Shown here: piece by piece, positions 10,195 through 20,766 of the stretch
Numbering within the stretch: position 1 is the first letter of the stretch
How the letters are laid out: the number at the start of each line of letters is the position of its first letter
Source of the DNA: Allobosea sp. CS1GBMeth4
GTDB taxonomy: Bacteria > Pseudomonadota > Alphaproteobacteria > Rhizobiales > Beijerinckiaceae
DNA: 64,000 bases
Direction: 5' to 3'
Assembly (NCBI RefSeq): GCF_900185715.1
Contig: NZ_FYAS01000022.1
Location: 1-64,000, forward strand
Position numbers and translations under genes: made by a program
The notes under the pieces: generated by a model
What the model was told of the DNA's origin: nothing
Databases searched by the model: none
What the model saw: only the letters and a program-made list of their open reading frames with translations

Positions 10195-10580
10195 TCGTCG
10201 TCGACACCTCGGTCTGGATTGCACTGCTGCGCGATCGGGCAACGCAACAGGTCGAACGATTGCTCTCGATCCGCGATCGCTCGCAGATCCTGCTCACGGA
10301 TCTGGTGTTGCTCGAATTGCTGCAAGGCAGCCGCGACGATCGGCATGCGGCCCGAATCGAGCGCGACCTCGGCGTCTTCGAACAGGTTGCGATCTCCAGC
10401 CTGGAACTCGCACCGCTTGCCGCCGGCCATTACCGACGGCTCCGCATGCGAGGCATCACGGTCCGCAAGACGGTCGACCTGATCATCGCCAGCTACTGCA
10501 TCGCGCATGGCCATCACCTGCTGCATCAGGATCGCGATTTCGAGCCCTTTGCAGAGCATTGCGGCCTGCTGATCGCGTGA
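10191..10580 (+). CDS. vapC: VapC-type PIN-domain ribonuclease toxin
   Basis: A 129-residue PIN-domain protein. The metal-binding acidic residues are seen in VVDTSVWI (D4), the central glutamate in LVLLELLQG and the C-terminal aspartates in KTVDLIIASYC and HQDRDFEPF. VapC toxins cleave tRNA or rRNA sites with Mg2+ or Mn2+; the target here cannot be told from sequence. All catalytic positions are intact, so the toxin should be active. It is translationally coupled to vapB and ends 18 bases before the converging thioesterase gene. Confidence 0.94.
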   Translation: MIVVDTSVWIALLRDRATQQVERLLSIRDRSQILLTDLVLLELLQGSRDDRHAARIERDLGVFEQVAISSLELAPLAAGHYRRLRMRGITVRKTVDLIIASYCIAHGHHLLHQDRDFEPFAEHCGLLIA

Positions 10581-10598
10581 GGTCAGTCGCCGGAGCTC

Positions 10599-11039
10599 CT
10601 ACCCCACCCTGATCTCAGCCATGGCCGCCCGCAGGCTGGCCGGGATCGGCACCGGGGTCTGCGGGCCACGCTCGACATAGACATGGGTGAACAGGCCCTG
10701 CGCCGCCGCGAGCGCGCCGCCCTGCCGGAAGATGCCGATGCGATAGGTCACCGAGGAGCGCCCGAGCCTCTCGACGGCGAGCGCGCCCTCGACCACCTCG
10801 GGGAAGGCGATGCTCTCGAAATAATCGCAGCGCGTGCCGACCACGAGGCCGACGACCGAACTCTCCTTCACGTCGAGGAAGCCGCGCTCGATCAGCCAGG
10901 CGTTCACCACCGTGTCGAACCAGTTGTAGTAGATCACGTTGTTGACGTGGCCGAAGACGTCGTTGTCGGCCCAACGGGTCGGGATCGTGCGGAACAGGCG
11001 GAAATCGGCCCGCCCGAGCCTGACCGGCTTCTCGCTCAT
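10599..11039 (-). CDS. acyl-CoA thioesterase, 4HBT hot-dog family
   Basis: A 146-residue single hot-dog-fold protein. The segment RWADNDVFGHVNNVIYYNWFDT carries the catalytic Asp and the HVNN motif of YbgC/4-hydroxybenzoyl-CoA thioesterases. It would hydrolyse an acyl-CoA to the free acid; the substrate is not clear. Its start overlaps the stop of the upstream methyltransferase gene by four bases (ATGA), so the two are probably co-translated. Confidence 0.9.
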   Translation of the reverse strand: MSEKPVRLGRADFRLFRTIPTRWADNDVFGHVNNVIYYNWFDTVVNAWLIERGFLDVKESSVVGLVVGTRCDYFESIAFPEVVEGALAVERLGRSSVTYRIGIFRQGGALAAAQGLFTHVYVERGPQTPVPIPASLRAAMAEIRVG

Positions 11040-11920
11040 GGCTTCTCCCCGCCCGCCTTGTCGCCCGCGCCGATCTCGGCGACGCCGAGCGCGTCTGCCA
11101 GCCGCGCCTTGGCCGAGCCCGGACGCAGCGGCTTCTGCTGGCTCTCGTGCGGCGCCCAGCCGGAGAGCCAGACGATCTCGAAGGTCGCGCGCAGGCGCCC
11201 GTCCGGATCGGCGAAACGCTCGGCATAGAGCTCCGCCGCCCGCAGCAGCACGCCGCGCCGCAGCGGCTTGCCGCTGCGTTCGGCGAGGGCATTGGCCCAG
11301 CCCATGGCGCGCAGATCGCGCAGCAGCCCGAACATGTCGCCATAGCGTACGGTCACGCTCTCGCTGTCGATCACCGGCAGCGCAAAGCCGGCCCGCTGGA
11401 GCAGGCCGCCGAGATCGCGCAGATCGGCGAAGGGCGCGACGCGCGGGCTCGCACCGCCGGTCAGCTCGACCTCGGCCGCGAGCAGAGACTGACGCAGTTC
11501 GGTCAGGCTCTGGCCACCGAGCAGGCAGGCGATGAAGAGCCCGTCGGGGCGCAGCGCCCGCCGAATCTGGACCAGCGCGCCGGGCAGGTCGTTGACCGCG
11601 TGCAACGCCAGCAGCGAGGTCGCGAGGTCGAGCGATTCCGGTGCGAAGGGCAAGGCCTCGAGGTCGCCGGCCAAGGCGCCGCTCGCATCCGCGACCTCGG
11701 CCATGCGCAGCAATTCGCCTGCCCGCTCCCGCAGCACCTTGTCCGCAAGCGGCAGTGGCGTGCCGAGATCGGCCGCTCGCGCGAAGCGGCGCAGCACGGT
11801 GGAGAGCCGCTCGTCGAGATCGGCGACGCAGCGCGCCAGCAGGAAATCCGGGTAGCCGGCGGCGAGCGCCGCCGCGAGACGGCGGCGATAGAGCGCGCGG
11901 TCGAAGACGACGGAGCTCAC
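11036..11920 (-). CDS. SAM-dependent methyltransferase-fold protein, BioC/NDUFAF5-like
   Basis: A 294-residue protein with a class I methyltransferase fold. VFDRALYRRRLAAALA at the start and LPFAPESLDLATSLLALHAVNDLPG in the middle are characteristic of the alphaproteobacterial homologues of mitochondrial NDUFAF5, which acts as an arginine hydroxylase in complex I assembly. The usual GxGxG SAM-binding motif after strand 1 is not evident, which fits the NDUFAF5 side of the family, but BioC-like function cannot be excluded. It lies 13 bases after the peptidase gene and overlaps the thioesterase gene. Confidence 0.8.
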   Translation of the reverse strand: MSSVVFDRALYRRRLAAALAAGYPDFLLARCVADLDERLSTVLRRFARAADLGTPLPLADKVLRERAGELLRMAEVADASGALAGDLEALPFAPESLDLATSLLALHAVNDLPGALVQIRRALRPDGLFIACLLGGQSLTELRQSLLAAEVELTGGASPRVAPFADLRDLGGLLQRAGFALPVIDSESVTVRYGDMFGLLRDLRAMGWANALAERSGKPLRRGVLLRAAELYAERFADPDGRLRATFEIVWLSGWAPHESQQKPLRPGSAKARLADALGVAEIGAGDKAGGEKP

Positions 11921-11933
11921 CGCGCGCCCCGCT

Positions 11934-13775
11934 TCACTCCATCCCCTCCAGCTCGGCGATCAGCCCCTCGATCATCTTGAGCCCTATCTGCCAGAAGGCC
12001 GGGTCGCGCGCATCGAGCCCGAACGGCTTCAGCAGCTCGGAATGGTGCTTGGTTCCGCCCGCCGAGAGCAGGGCGAAATAGCGCTCCTGAAAGCCCGCCG
12101 CCGAGTTCTGGTAGACGCCGTAGAGCGAGTTCACCAGGCAATCGCCGAAGGCGTAGGCATAGACGTAGAAGGGCGAGTGGATGAAGTGCGGGATATAGGC
12201 CCAGAAGGTCTCGTAGCCCGGCCCGAGCCGGATCGCCGGCCCGAGGCTTTCCGACTGCACGCTGAGCCAGAGATCGCACAGGTTTTCCGCGGTCAGCTCG
12301 CCCTGCCGGCGCGCTTCATGGACCTTGCGCTCGAAGGAATAGAAGGCGATCTGGCGCACGACCGTGTTGATCATGTCCTCGACCTTGGCCGCCAGCATCG
12401 CCTTGCGCTGCTTCGGATCGCGCGTCCCGTCGAGCAGCTTGCGGAAGGTCAGCATCTCGCCGAACACGCTCGCGGTCTCGGCCAGAGTCAGCGGCGTCGG
12501 TGCCATCAGCGCCCCGTTCGGCCCGGCCAGGACCTGGTGCACGCCATGGCCGAGCTCATGCGCCAGCGTCATCACGTCGCGCGGCTTGCCCTGATAGTTG
12601 AGCAGGACGTAAGGGTGCGCGGACGGCACCGTCGGATGCGCGAACGCGCCCGGCGCCTTGCCCGGCCGGGCCGGCGCGTCGATCCAGCCCTCGTCGAAGA
12701 AGCGTCGCGCGATCCCCGCCATATCGGTCGAGAAGTCGCCATAGGCCGAGAGCACCGTGTCGCGCGCCTCGGTCCAGGGGATGGTGCGCTGCTCGACCTT
12801 GGGCAGCGGCGCGTTGCGATCCCAATAGTCGAGCACCTCCTGGCCGAACCAGCGCGCCTTCAGCCTGTAATAGCGGTGCGACAGGCGCGGATAGGCGTCG
12901 CGCACGGCCGCGACCAGCGCATCGACGACCTCGCGCTCGACCCGGTTGGCGAGATGCCTGGAATCGGCGACGTCGGCGAACTTGCGCCAGCGATCGGAGA
13001 TCTCCTTGTCCTTCGCCAGCGTGTTGGTGATCAGGCCGAATGTGCGCAGATGCTGGCGAAACACGGTGCCGAGCACCTCCGCCGCCTCCTTGCGCACCGC
13101 CCCGTCGGCGTCCTGCAGCTTGTTGAGCGTCAGCTCGAGGGTGAGATCCTCGCCGCCGACCTTGAAGCGCAGCGAGGCGATGGTCTCGTCGAAGAGCCGG
13201 TTCCAGGCGCCGTGGCCTGTGACCGACTTCTCGTGGAAGAGCTCCTCGATCCGGTCCTCGAGCTGGTGCGGCTTGTCCTTGGCGAGGTCGTCGAGCCAGG
13301 GCTTCCAGTGGCTGAGCGGAGCCTGTGCAGCCGCCTTGGCCAGCAGCGCCTCGTCGATCCGGTTCAGCTCGAGCCCGAAGAACAGGAGGTCGGTCGAGAT
13401 CGCGGTGACCTTGTCCTGCGTGTCGCCATAGAATTTGGCGCGCTGCGGATCGGTGGTGTCGCCGGAATAGACCAGCCCCGCATAGGACATGATCTTGCCG
13501 ACCAGATCCTCCAGCCCCTCATAGGCCTTGACCGCCTCGGCCAGCGCGGCGCTCGCATCCTCGCGCGCGGCGAGCGCCGCGAGCTTGCCGCGATAGAGCT
13601 CGGCGAAGCGCCGGGCCTCGGCCGCGGCGCGCTCGACATCGGCCGCGAAGGCGGGCGAATCCATCGCCGGATAGAGATGCGTCAGATTCCATTCCGGCAG
13701 GGCGCCGAGCGCGTCGGCGGCGCCCCCGGCATGGGCGGCGCGTGCGAATGCGGGACGGTCGAAGGGGCGGGTCAT
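11934..13775 (-). CDS. M3 family oligoendopeptidase F
   Basis: A 613-residue zinc metallopeptidase. The HEXXH site is in TLAHELGHGVHQ near residue 410, with the third ligand glutamate in ETASVFGEM about 28 residues later. PepF-type enzymes cleave short peptides of roughly 7-17 residues in the cytoplasm. The length and the LPEWNLTHLYPAMDSPAF start match the PepF/M3 family of alphaproteobacteria. It heads a probable minus-strand operon with the methyltransferase and thioesterase genes. Its promoter region (13776-13976) is shared with the divergent NtrC-type regulator. Confidence 0.94.
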   Translation of the reverse strand: MTRPFDRPAFARAAHAGGAADALGALPEWNLTHLYPAMDSPAFAADVERAAAEARRFAELYRGKLAALAAREDASAALAEAVKAYEGLEDLVGKIMSYAGLVYSGDTTDPQRAKFYGDTQDKVTAISTDLLFFGLELNRIDEALLAKAAAQAPLSHWKPWLDDLAKDKPHQLEDRIEELFHEKSVTGHGAWNRLFDETIASLRFKVGGEDLTLELTLNKLQDADGAVRKEAAEVLGTVFRQHLRTFGLITNTLAKDKEISDRWRKFADVADSRHLANRVEREVVDALVAAVRDAYPRLSHRYYRLKARWFGQEVLDYWDRNAPLPKVEQRTIPWTEARDTVLSAYGDFSTDMAGIARRFFDEGWIDAPARPGKAPGAFAHPTVPSAHPYVLLNYQGKPRDVMTLAHELGHGVHQVLAGPNGALMAPTPLTLAETASVFGEMLTFRKLLDGTRDPKQRKAMLAAKVEDMINTVVRQIAFYSFERKVHEARRQGELTAENLCDLWLSVQSESLGPAIRLGPGYETFWAYIPHFIHSPFYVYAYAFGDCLVNSLYGVYQNSAAGFQERYFALLSAGGTKHHSELLKPFGLDARDPAFWQIGLKMIEGLIAELEGME

Positions 13776-13891
13776 GGCGTCTCTGCCTCGGCCTGTCGGG
13801 AGGGTTGCGGCCCTCTCATATGCGCGGCCCGCTGCCCGCGATCAACGGCGGCGCTGCCGCAGGTCCCCGATTTCCGGCCGGCCGAGCCAGC

Positions 13892-13906
13892 TTAAGCGGG
13901 GCTTAA
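13892..13906. promoter_or_regulatory. CtrA-like box TTAA-N7-TTAA
   Basis: TTAA-GCGGGGC-TTAA matches exactly the consensus full site of the alphaproteobacterial cell-cycle regulator CtrA and is followed by the common C. It lies 71 bases before the start of the NtrC-type regulator and 117 bases before the M3 peptidase start. In a GC-rich genome a chance match in a 201-base gap is unlikely, but binding is inferred. Confidence 0.55.
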
Positions 13907-13976
13907 CCCTTCTCCTCGACAGTGACCCGAAACGGAACAGCCGATTCCGGCTAACAGCCTGGCCTACCGAGGGTTC

Positions 13977-15461
<1,485 letters not shown>

Positions 15462-15608
15462 TTCGCCCGTAGCGAAACGCGCTCTGCAGCCGACGGGGAC
15501 CGGCTGCGGAGCCGAATATCGGCCGCTGTTGCAGGCCGGCATCTTGTCGTAGCAGGCCGAGTCACGCAGTTATCGGCGTGGATCGGCCGGGACCGGGGAA
15601 GTTCATCG

Positions 15609-17498
15609 ATGCGCCGTCGCCGCCTGGCGGAAACCGTCTCAGCCACCGCACTCGGTCTCTCGCTGCTGCTCGCTTCGGCGGCGGCTCAGGAGCCCGCCGG
15701 CACGCTCGGCCTTCCGCTGCCCGAACAGCCTGCCCTCGTGATCCTGCAGCGCGACGCCGAGCCGCGGACCCTCGACATCCCGGCCCCCGCGCAGGTCACG
15801 CTCGACCTGCGGCCGTCGAGCGCCCCGCGATCGGCCGAAGCCGCCGAGGCCGGGGAGATGGTCACCGGCGCGCTCTCGACCAGGCCGGACCATGGCGAGA
15901 CCGTGATCGAGCCCGATCTCGATCTGCCCGAGCCGGAGCTGCCGCCGGTCGATCCGGCCCTGACGAGGCCGGCCGAACCGCGGCCGCAGCTGGCCGAACC
16001 GGCTGCGCCGGCGATCGATCTTCCGCCCCTGCCGGAAGTCGCCGTCACCATGCCAGCCGGGCTCGAGCTCTCCGGCCGGATCGCGGCGCAGGCCGAGATC
16101 GCGGCGGCCCTGCCGCGCCTCTCCGCCCGCGAGCGCGCCGACATCGTCGCCGCCTACGCCGCCAACGAGAACCGGCCGTTCTGGATCGACGGCAAGGATT
16201 TCAGCGCCGCCGGCAAGCAGATCGTCGCCCAGCTCGGCCGTGCCGGCGAGGACGGGCTGCGCCCCGGCGATTATCTGCTGCCGGTCTTCGAGGCGAGCGA
16301 CAAGGACAGCCTCGCGGCGGCCGACGTCCGGCTGTCGGCGCTTGCCGTGCTCTATGCCCGCGACGCCCGCGGCGGGCGCATCGACCCGCGCCGCCTGTCC
16401 AAGCTGATCACGCCGAAGCTCGAGCTGCCCTCGGCGACCGAGGTGCTCTCGGAACTCGCCGGCGCCAGCGAGCCGGGCGCCGTGCTCGCGGCCTACAATC
16501 CCCCGCATCCCGGCTACCGGCACCTGAAGGCCAAGCTGGCCGAGCTGCGCGCCGACCGGCCCGAGACGCCCGTCGCCCGCATCCCGGCCGGCCCCGCCCT
16601 CAAGGTCGGCATGCGCGATGCCCGTGTTCCCCTGGTCCGCGCCCGGCTCGGCCTCGGCGCCAGCGAGGAACCGGTCTACGACCGCTCGATCGCGCTGGCG
16701 CTGGCCGACTTCCAGAAGCAGGCCGGGCTGCGCGCCGACGGCGTGCTCAGCGACCAGACCGTCGCCGCGCTCGCCATGCCGCGCTCGACGCGGCTGGAGA
16801 GCGACATCGTCGCCCAGATGGAACGCTGGCGCTGGCTGCCGGGCGATCTCGGCGACAACCGCATCGTCGTGAACATCCCCGAATACAAGATGCGCGTCAT
16901 GCACGGCGACAAGCTCGTGCACGAGGCGCGCGTGATCGTCGGCAAACCGGAATCGGCGACACCGATCTTCTCGCACCGGATGGAGCACGTCATCGTCAAC
17001 CCATCCTGGTTCGTGCCGCCCTCGATCCTGAGGAAGGAGTTCCTGCCGGGGCTGGCCGCCGATCCGAGCTATGCCGCGCGGCGCGGCTACGTCGTGACCC
17101 GCGGCAGGAACGGCAGCATTTCGGTGCGCCAGCCGCCGGGCGAGCGCAACGCGCTCGGCTGGATCAAGTTCATGTTCCCGAACGACCACGCCGTCTATCT
17201 GCACGACACCCCGAACCGCAGCCTGTTCGCGGCCGGCAAGCGCGCCTTCAGCCATGGCTGCGTCCGCGTCGAGAATCCGTTCGCCCTGGCCGACCAGGTG
17301 CTCGGGCCGGAATGGACCAGCGAGCGGCTGAAGCGGCTGATCGGCTCCGGCGAGCGCACCATCAAGCTGCCGCAGCCCCTGCCGATCCATCTCGTCTACG
17401 AGACCATCGTCGTCGACGCGGCCGGAACCGTCAGCACCTTCGACGACATCTACGGCTTCCACAGGCTGGTCAGGAACGCGCTCGAGCAGCGGTCCTGA
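15609..17498 (+). CDS. murein L,D-transpeptidase, YcbB-like
   Basis: A 629-residue periplasmic enzyme that forms 3-3 peptide crosslinks in peptidoglycan. A signal peptide with cleavage near AAAQ is followed by a long Pro/Glu-rich linker (about residues 25-160), a scaffold region, a peptidoglycan-binding domain (VRARLGLG...ALADFQKQAGLRADGVLS) and the YkuD catalytic domain with HxxxxxxxxSHGCVR: the motif is FSHGCVRVENP with catalytic C551. The large insert-bearing layout matches the YcbB/LdtD group. It follows the NtrC-type regulator by 147 bases. Confidence 0.93.
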   Translation: MRRRRLAETVSATALGLSLLLASAAAQEPAGTLGLPLPEQPALVILQRDAEPRTLDIPAPAQVTLDLRPSSAPRSAEAAEAGEMVTGALSTRPDHGETVIEPDLDLPEPELPPVDPALTRPAEPRPQLAEPAAPAIDLPPLPEVAVTMPAGLELSGRIAAQAEIAAALPRLSARERADIVAAYAANENRPFWIDGKDFSAAGKQIVAQLGRAGEDGLRPGDYLLPVFEASDKDSLAAADVRLSALAVLYARDARGGRIDPRRLSKLITPKLELPSATEVLSELAGASEPGAVLAAYNPPHPGYRHLKAKLAELRADRPETPVARIPAGPALKVGMRDARVPLVRARLGLGASEEPVYDRSIALALADFQKQAGLRADGVLSDQTVAALAMPRSTRLESDIVAQMERWRWLPGDLGDNRIVVNIPEYKMRVMHGDKLVHEARVIVGKPESATPIFSHRMEHVIVNPSWFVPPSILRKEFLPGLAADPSYAARRGYVVTRGRNGSISVRQPPGERNALGWIKFMFPNDHAVYLHDTPNRSLFAAGKRAFSHGCVRVENPFALADQVLGPEWTSERLKRLIGSGERTIKLPQPLPIHLVYETIVVDAAGTVSTFDDIYGFHRLVRNALEQRS

Positions 17499-17603
17499 CC
17501 GGCTCGGCCCACCGCAAAAGTCCCATTCGGCACGGTTTCGCCACGATCTGCCGCTAGCGAGCAAGCTTGCTTGCCGAAGACCGGCGGGGGAGTTGTCTCG
17601 CCG

Positions 17604-17618
17604 GTAACCTCCCGTTAA
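17604..17618. promoter_or_regulatory. CtrA-like near-match GTAA-N7-TTAA
   Basis: GTAA-CCTCCCG-TTAA differs from the CtrA full site by one base. It lies 73 bases before the chosen start of the M15/DUF882 gene, nearly the same spacing as the exact box before the NtrC-type regulator. Alone it would be weak; the matching position makes it worth recording. Confidence 0.35.
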
Positions 17619-17690
17619 GCCTTCTCGGCAACTGTTCCTTCACGTTTACCGCTCCGGCTCGCCCCGGTGCTTCGAGACGGGTCTGACAGA

Positions 17691-19484
17691 GTGAGCAGGT
17701 TGAAAGCCGAGACCGCAGCACGGCTCCCGCATCCCTTGCGGCATAGCGCACGTGCCGGCTTCCTGCTGATCGCCAGCGCGAGCTTCCTGGTCCTCGGCGT
17801 GCGCTCGACCCAGAACGCCATCGCCAACGGCGACACGCGCACCATCACCATCCGGCACATGCACACCAAGGAGGAGGCGACCGTCACCTTCAAGCGGGAC
17901 GGCCGCTACGATTCCGCCGCGCTCGAGAAGCTCAACTGGGCCCTGCGCGACTGGCGCATCGACGAGCCGATCCGGATGGATCCGAAGCTCTTCGACGTCG
18001 CCTGGGAGGTCCACCGCAAGGTCGGCTCCGACCAGCCCTTCCACGTCGTCTCCGCCTATCGCTCGCCCGGCACCAACTCGATGCTGCGCCGCCGTTCGCG
18101 CGGGGTCGCCAAGCACAGCCAGCACATGCTCGGCAAGGCGATGGATTTCTACCTGCCGGACACCCCGACCGCCCGCATTCGCGAGACCGCGATGCGGTTG
18201 CAGCGCGGCGGCGTCGGCTTCTATCCGGGCGCTCACACCCCCTTCGTCCATCTCGATGCCGGCTCGGTGCGCTCCTGGCCGCGCATGACGCGCGACCAGC
18301 TCGTGCGCCTCTTCCCGGATGAGAGGACCGTGCACCTGCCGGCCGACGGCAAGCCGCTCAGCGGCTACGAGGTCGCGAAGGCCGAGATCCTGTCGAGCGG
18401 CGGCTCGGTGATGGGCTACGCCGCCGCGGATTACGACGAGGGCGCGATCATGGCCTCGAGCGGCGGCGGCAAGAGCTTCTGGGCGGCGCTGTTCGGCGGC
18501 GACGACGAGGAGGCCGACGCCCGTCCGGCCCGTGGCCGCGCCGCGGCCCGGCGCGCGCCGACGCCGCAGCCGACCGTCATCGCCTATGCCGGCGACGGCA
18601 ACAGCGGCGATGGCGGCCGCTTCGCCGTCTTCAACCCGCAGCCGGCGCAGCCCGAGCCCACCGGCCGCGCCCTGCTGCGCGACCGCTCGAATCGCGCGAC
18701 GACCACCGCCCAGCCGCCGGCCGAGACCCAGGTCGCCGCGCTCGCTCCGGCCGAGGCGGCTCCGCCGGAGCCGGCGAAGCCGAGCCCGATCGCGACCGCC
18801 CTCCCCGTGGCGCGCCCGAGTGGTCTGACCCCGCCCGTTCCGAATCCGCCGGCCGGCTCGCCGCAACTCGCCGCCATGGCGGCCGAGGCCTCGGCCTTGC
18901 CGCTGCCCACGACCGAGCAGAAGCTGATCCTCGCCTCGCTTCCGCCGCGCCGGCCGAGCGACCTGCCCGGCCCCTCCCTGGAAACCATCATCACCGGCCG
19001 GCCCGTCTCGGCGCCGCTGCCGCCCTCGCGGCCGGTCGCGCTGGCGAGCCTCTCGACCGAGGGGCTGAGGCTCGGCGAGGCGAACGAGGACGCCGTTCCG
19101 GCTGGCGCCAGGCTCGTCACCGTCAGCCATCCGCCGCCGCCGATCAGGCCGCGTCCGCCGGCTGCCGCGCCGGAACCTGCCCGCGCGCCGCAGATCGCCG
19201 CGCAGCCACGGACCCCCATCGCCGCCGAATACGACGCCGACCGGGCGGGCCTCGACACGCTCTTTGCCACCGTCGCGGCGCCCGCCGCCGCGCCGGCACG
19301 CCGCACCACCGTCGCGGCCGCCAGGGCGAAGGCTCCGTCGGAAGCCCAGGCCAGGGGCTGGGTCGCGGGCCAGAGCCCGGCCGCGGCGCTCGGCTTCTCC
19401 GCCGCCGAGCCCAGCGATGTCGGCACCGGCGGCTTCAGCGGGCCCGCGGTCAAGGCCCTGCCGACCACCTTCATGCAGCATTGA
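17691..19484 (+). CDS. DUF882/M15 (YcbK-like) peptidoglycan peptidase with long Pro/Ala-rich tail
   Basis: About 597 residues from a GTG at 17691; another in-frame GTG at 17667 has no better ribosome site. After an N-terminal membrane segment (RAGFLLIASASFLVLGVRS) comes the DUF882/M15_3 domain: VVSAYRSPGTNSMLR, AKHSQHMLGKAMDFYLP and FVHLDAGSVRSWPR give the zinc-ligand H-x6-D and HLD pattern of D-Ala-D-Ala carboxypeptidase-like YcbK proteins. From about residue 270 the protein is rich in Ala and Pro without recognisable domains, probably spanning the periplasm or binding the wall. It follows the L,D-transpeptidase and likely acts on the same murein. Confidence 0.85.
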   Translation: MSRLKAETAARLPHPLRHSARAGFLLIASASFLVLGVRSTQNAIANGDTRTITIRHMHTKEEATVTFKRDGRYDSAALEKLNWALRDWRIDEPIRMDPKLFDVAWEVHRKVGSDQPFHVVSAYRSPGTNSMLRRRSRGVAKHSQHMLGKAMDFYLPDTPTARIRETAMRLQRGGVGFYPGAHTPFVHLDAGSVRSWPRMTRDQLVRLFPDERTVHLPADGKPLSGYEVAKAEILSSGGSVMGYAAADYDEGAIMASSGGGKSFWAALFGGDDEEADARPARGRAAARRAPTPQPTVIAYAGDGNSGDGGRFAVFNPQPAQPEPTGRALLRDRSNRATTTAQPPAETQVAALAPAEAAPPEPAKPSPIATALPVARPSGLTPPVPNPPAGSPQLAAMAAEASALPLPTTEQKLILASLPPRRPSDLPGPSLETIITGRPVSAPLPPSRPVALASLSTEGLRLGEANEDAVPAGARLVTVSHPPPPIRPRPPAAAPEPARAPQIAAQPRTPIAAEYDADRAGLDTLFATVAAPAAAPARRTTVAAARAKAPSEAQARGWVAGQSPAAALGFSAAEPSDVGTGGFSGPAVKALPTTFMQH

Positions 19485-19596
19485 GCGTTAACCGATCCGG
19501 CCGGCGCGGCCGTTTCGTCATCACGCTGACGTAGCGCCCCCGGAGGAAAGAGCGCAGAATGCCGCCGGCCGCGAGTCGCGGTGACGAAGCGGAGGC

Positions 19597-20763
19597 ATGT
19601 GGGGGCTCATGCTGGACGGTGTGCTTTCAAGACGCGCAAATCTGCGCCGTTCGCTCCGGCTCGGCTTCCTTCTTCCCCTCGCGCTGGCGGTGTCCTGCGG
19701 CCCTGCGCTCGCGCAGCAGGCGCAGCCTGCCGCGCTCCCGGTCGGCACCGTCGCCGCCGAGAAGCGGGCGATCGGCCGCACCGCCGATTTCGTCGGGCGC
19801 ATCGAGGCGGTGAACCGGGTCGAAATCCGGGCCCGCATCACCGGGTTCCTCGACGAGGTGCTGTTCCGCGACGGTGAGACGGTGAAGGAGGGCACGCCCC
19901 TCTTCCGCATCGAGAAGGCGCCGTTCGAGGCCGCCGTCGAGCAGGCGCAGGGCGCGCTCGAGCGCGCCGAGGGCACCTTGCAGAACGCCACCAGCCAGCG
20001 CGCCCGCGCGGAGGACCTCCTGCGCACCAATGCCGGCTCGGTCGCGGTGCGCGACCAGCGTGTCGCCGAGGAGAAGGCGGCGCAGGGCGACGCGACGACG
20101 GCCGCCGCGAACCTGAAGACGGCGCAGATCAATCTCGGCTACACCGAGATCACCTCGCCGATCGCCGGCCGCATCGGCCGCTCCAAGCTGACCAAGGGCA
20201 ATGTCGTCTCGCCCGACAGCGGCGTGCTGGCGCTGATCGTCAGCCAGGACAGGATGTACGTCACCTTCCCGGTCAGCCAGCGCGAATTCCTCGAGATCAA
20301 TACCAACCAGGCTCCCAGCAGCGCCACCGCGCCGAAGGTCAGCCTGCGCTTCTCCGACGGTTCGAGCTATGCCGAGCAGGGCACGATCGACTTCGTCGAC
20401 GTCTCGGTCGACCGCGCGACCGATACGATCCTCGTGCGCGCCGTGCTGCCGAACCCGTCCGGCAAGCTGGTCGACGGCACGCTGGTGCGCGTCGCCGTCC
20501 ACGGCAACGAGCCGGAGGAGAAGGTGCTGGTGCCGCAGGCGGCGCTGATCGCCGACCAGCAGGGCGCCTATGTCTTCGCCGTCGAGGACGGCAAGGCGGT
20601 CGTCAAGCGGCTGAAGATCGGCGGCGAGAGCGGCGCCTACGTCATCGTCGAGGACGGGCTCGCCGGCAACGAGCAGGTGATCGTCGAGGGCTTGCAGGGG
20701 TTGAGGCCCGGGACTCCCGTCCTGCCCTCGCCGGTGACGCCGCCGCTGTCCGGCCGGAGCTGA
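19597..20763 (+). CDS. RND efflux periplasmic adaptor subunit
   Basis: A 388-residue membrane fusion protein: signal sequence ([20 protein letters not shown]), lipoyl/barrel-sandwich halves ([25 protein letters not shown] and [20 protein letters not shown]), a coiled-coil hairpin between them (residues about 105-160) and beta-barrel region. It links the inner-membrane RND pump to an outer-membrane channel. The signal could be cleaved at ALA-QQ or lipidated at the LAVSC cysteine. ATG codons at 19597 and 19609 are both possible starts. The pump gene begins three bases after its stop, so the two form an operon. Confidence 0.93.
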   Translation: MWGLMLDGVLSRRANLRRSLRLGFLLPLALAVSCGPALAQQAQPAALPVGTVAAEKRAIGRTADFVGRIEAVNRVEIRARITGFLDEVLFRDGETVKEGTPLFRIEKAPFEAAVEQAQGALERAEGTLQNATSQRARAEDLLRTNAGSVAVRDQRVAEEKAAQGDATTAAANLKTAQINLGYTEITSPIAGRIGRSKLTKGNVVSPDSGVLALIVSQDRMYVTFPVSQREFLEINTNQAPSSATAPKVSLRFSDGSSYAEQGTIDFVDVSVDRATDTILVRAVLPNPSGKLVDGTLVRVAVHGNEPEEKVLVPQAALIADQQGAYVFAVEDGKAVVKRLKIGGESGAYVIVEDGLAGNEQVIVEGLQGLRPGTPVLPSPVTPPLSGRS

Positions 20764-20766
20764 GTC

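Noticed and set aside
17529-17542. A sigma-54 promoter-like GGCACGGTTTCGCC before the M15/DUF882 gene
   Set aside because: The spacing between GG and GC is nine bases, one short of the required ten, so it should not be recognised.
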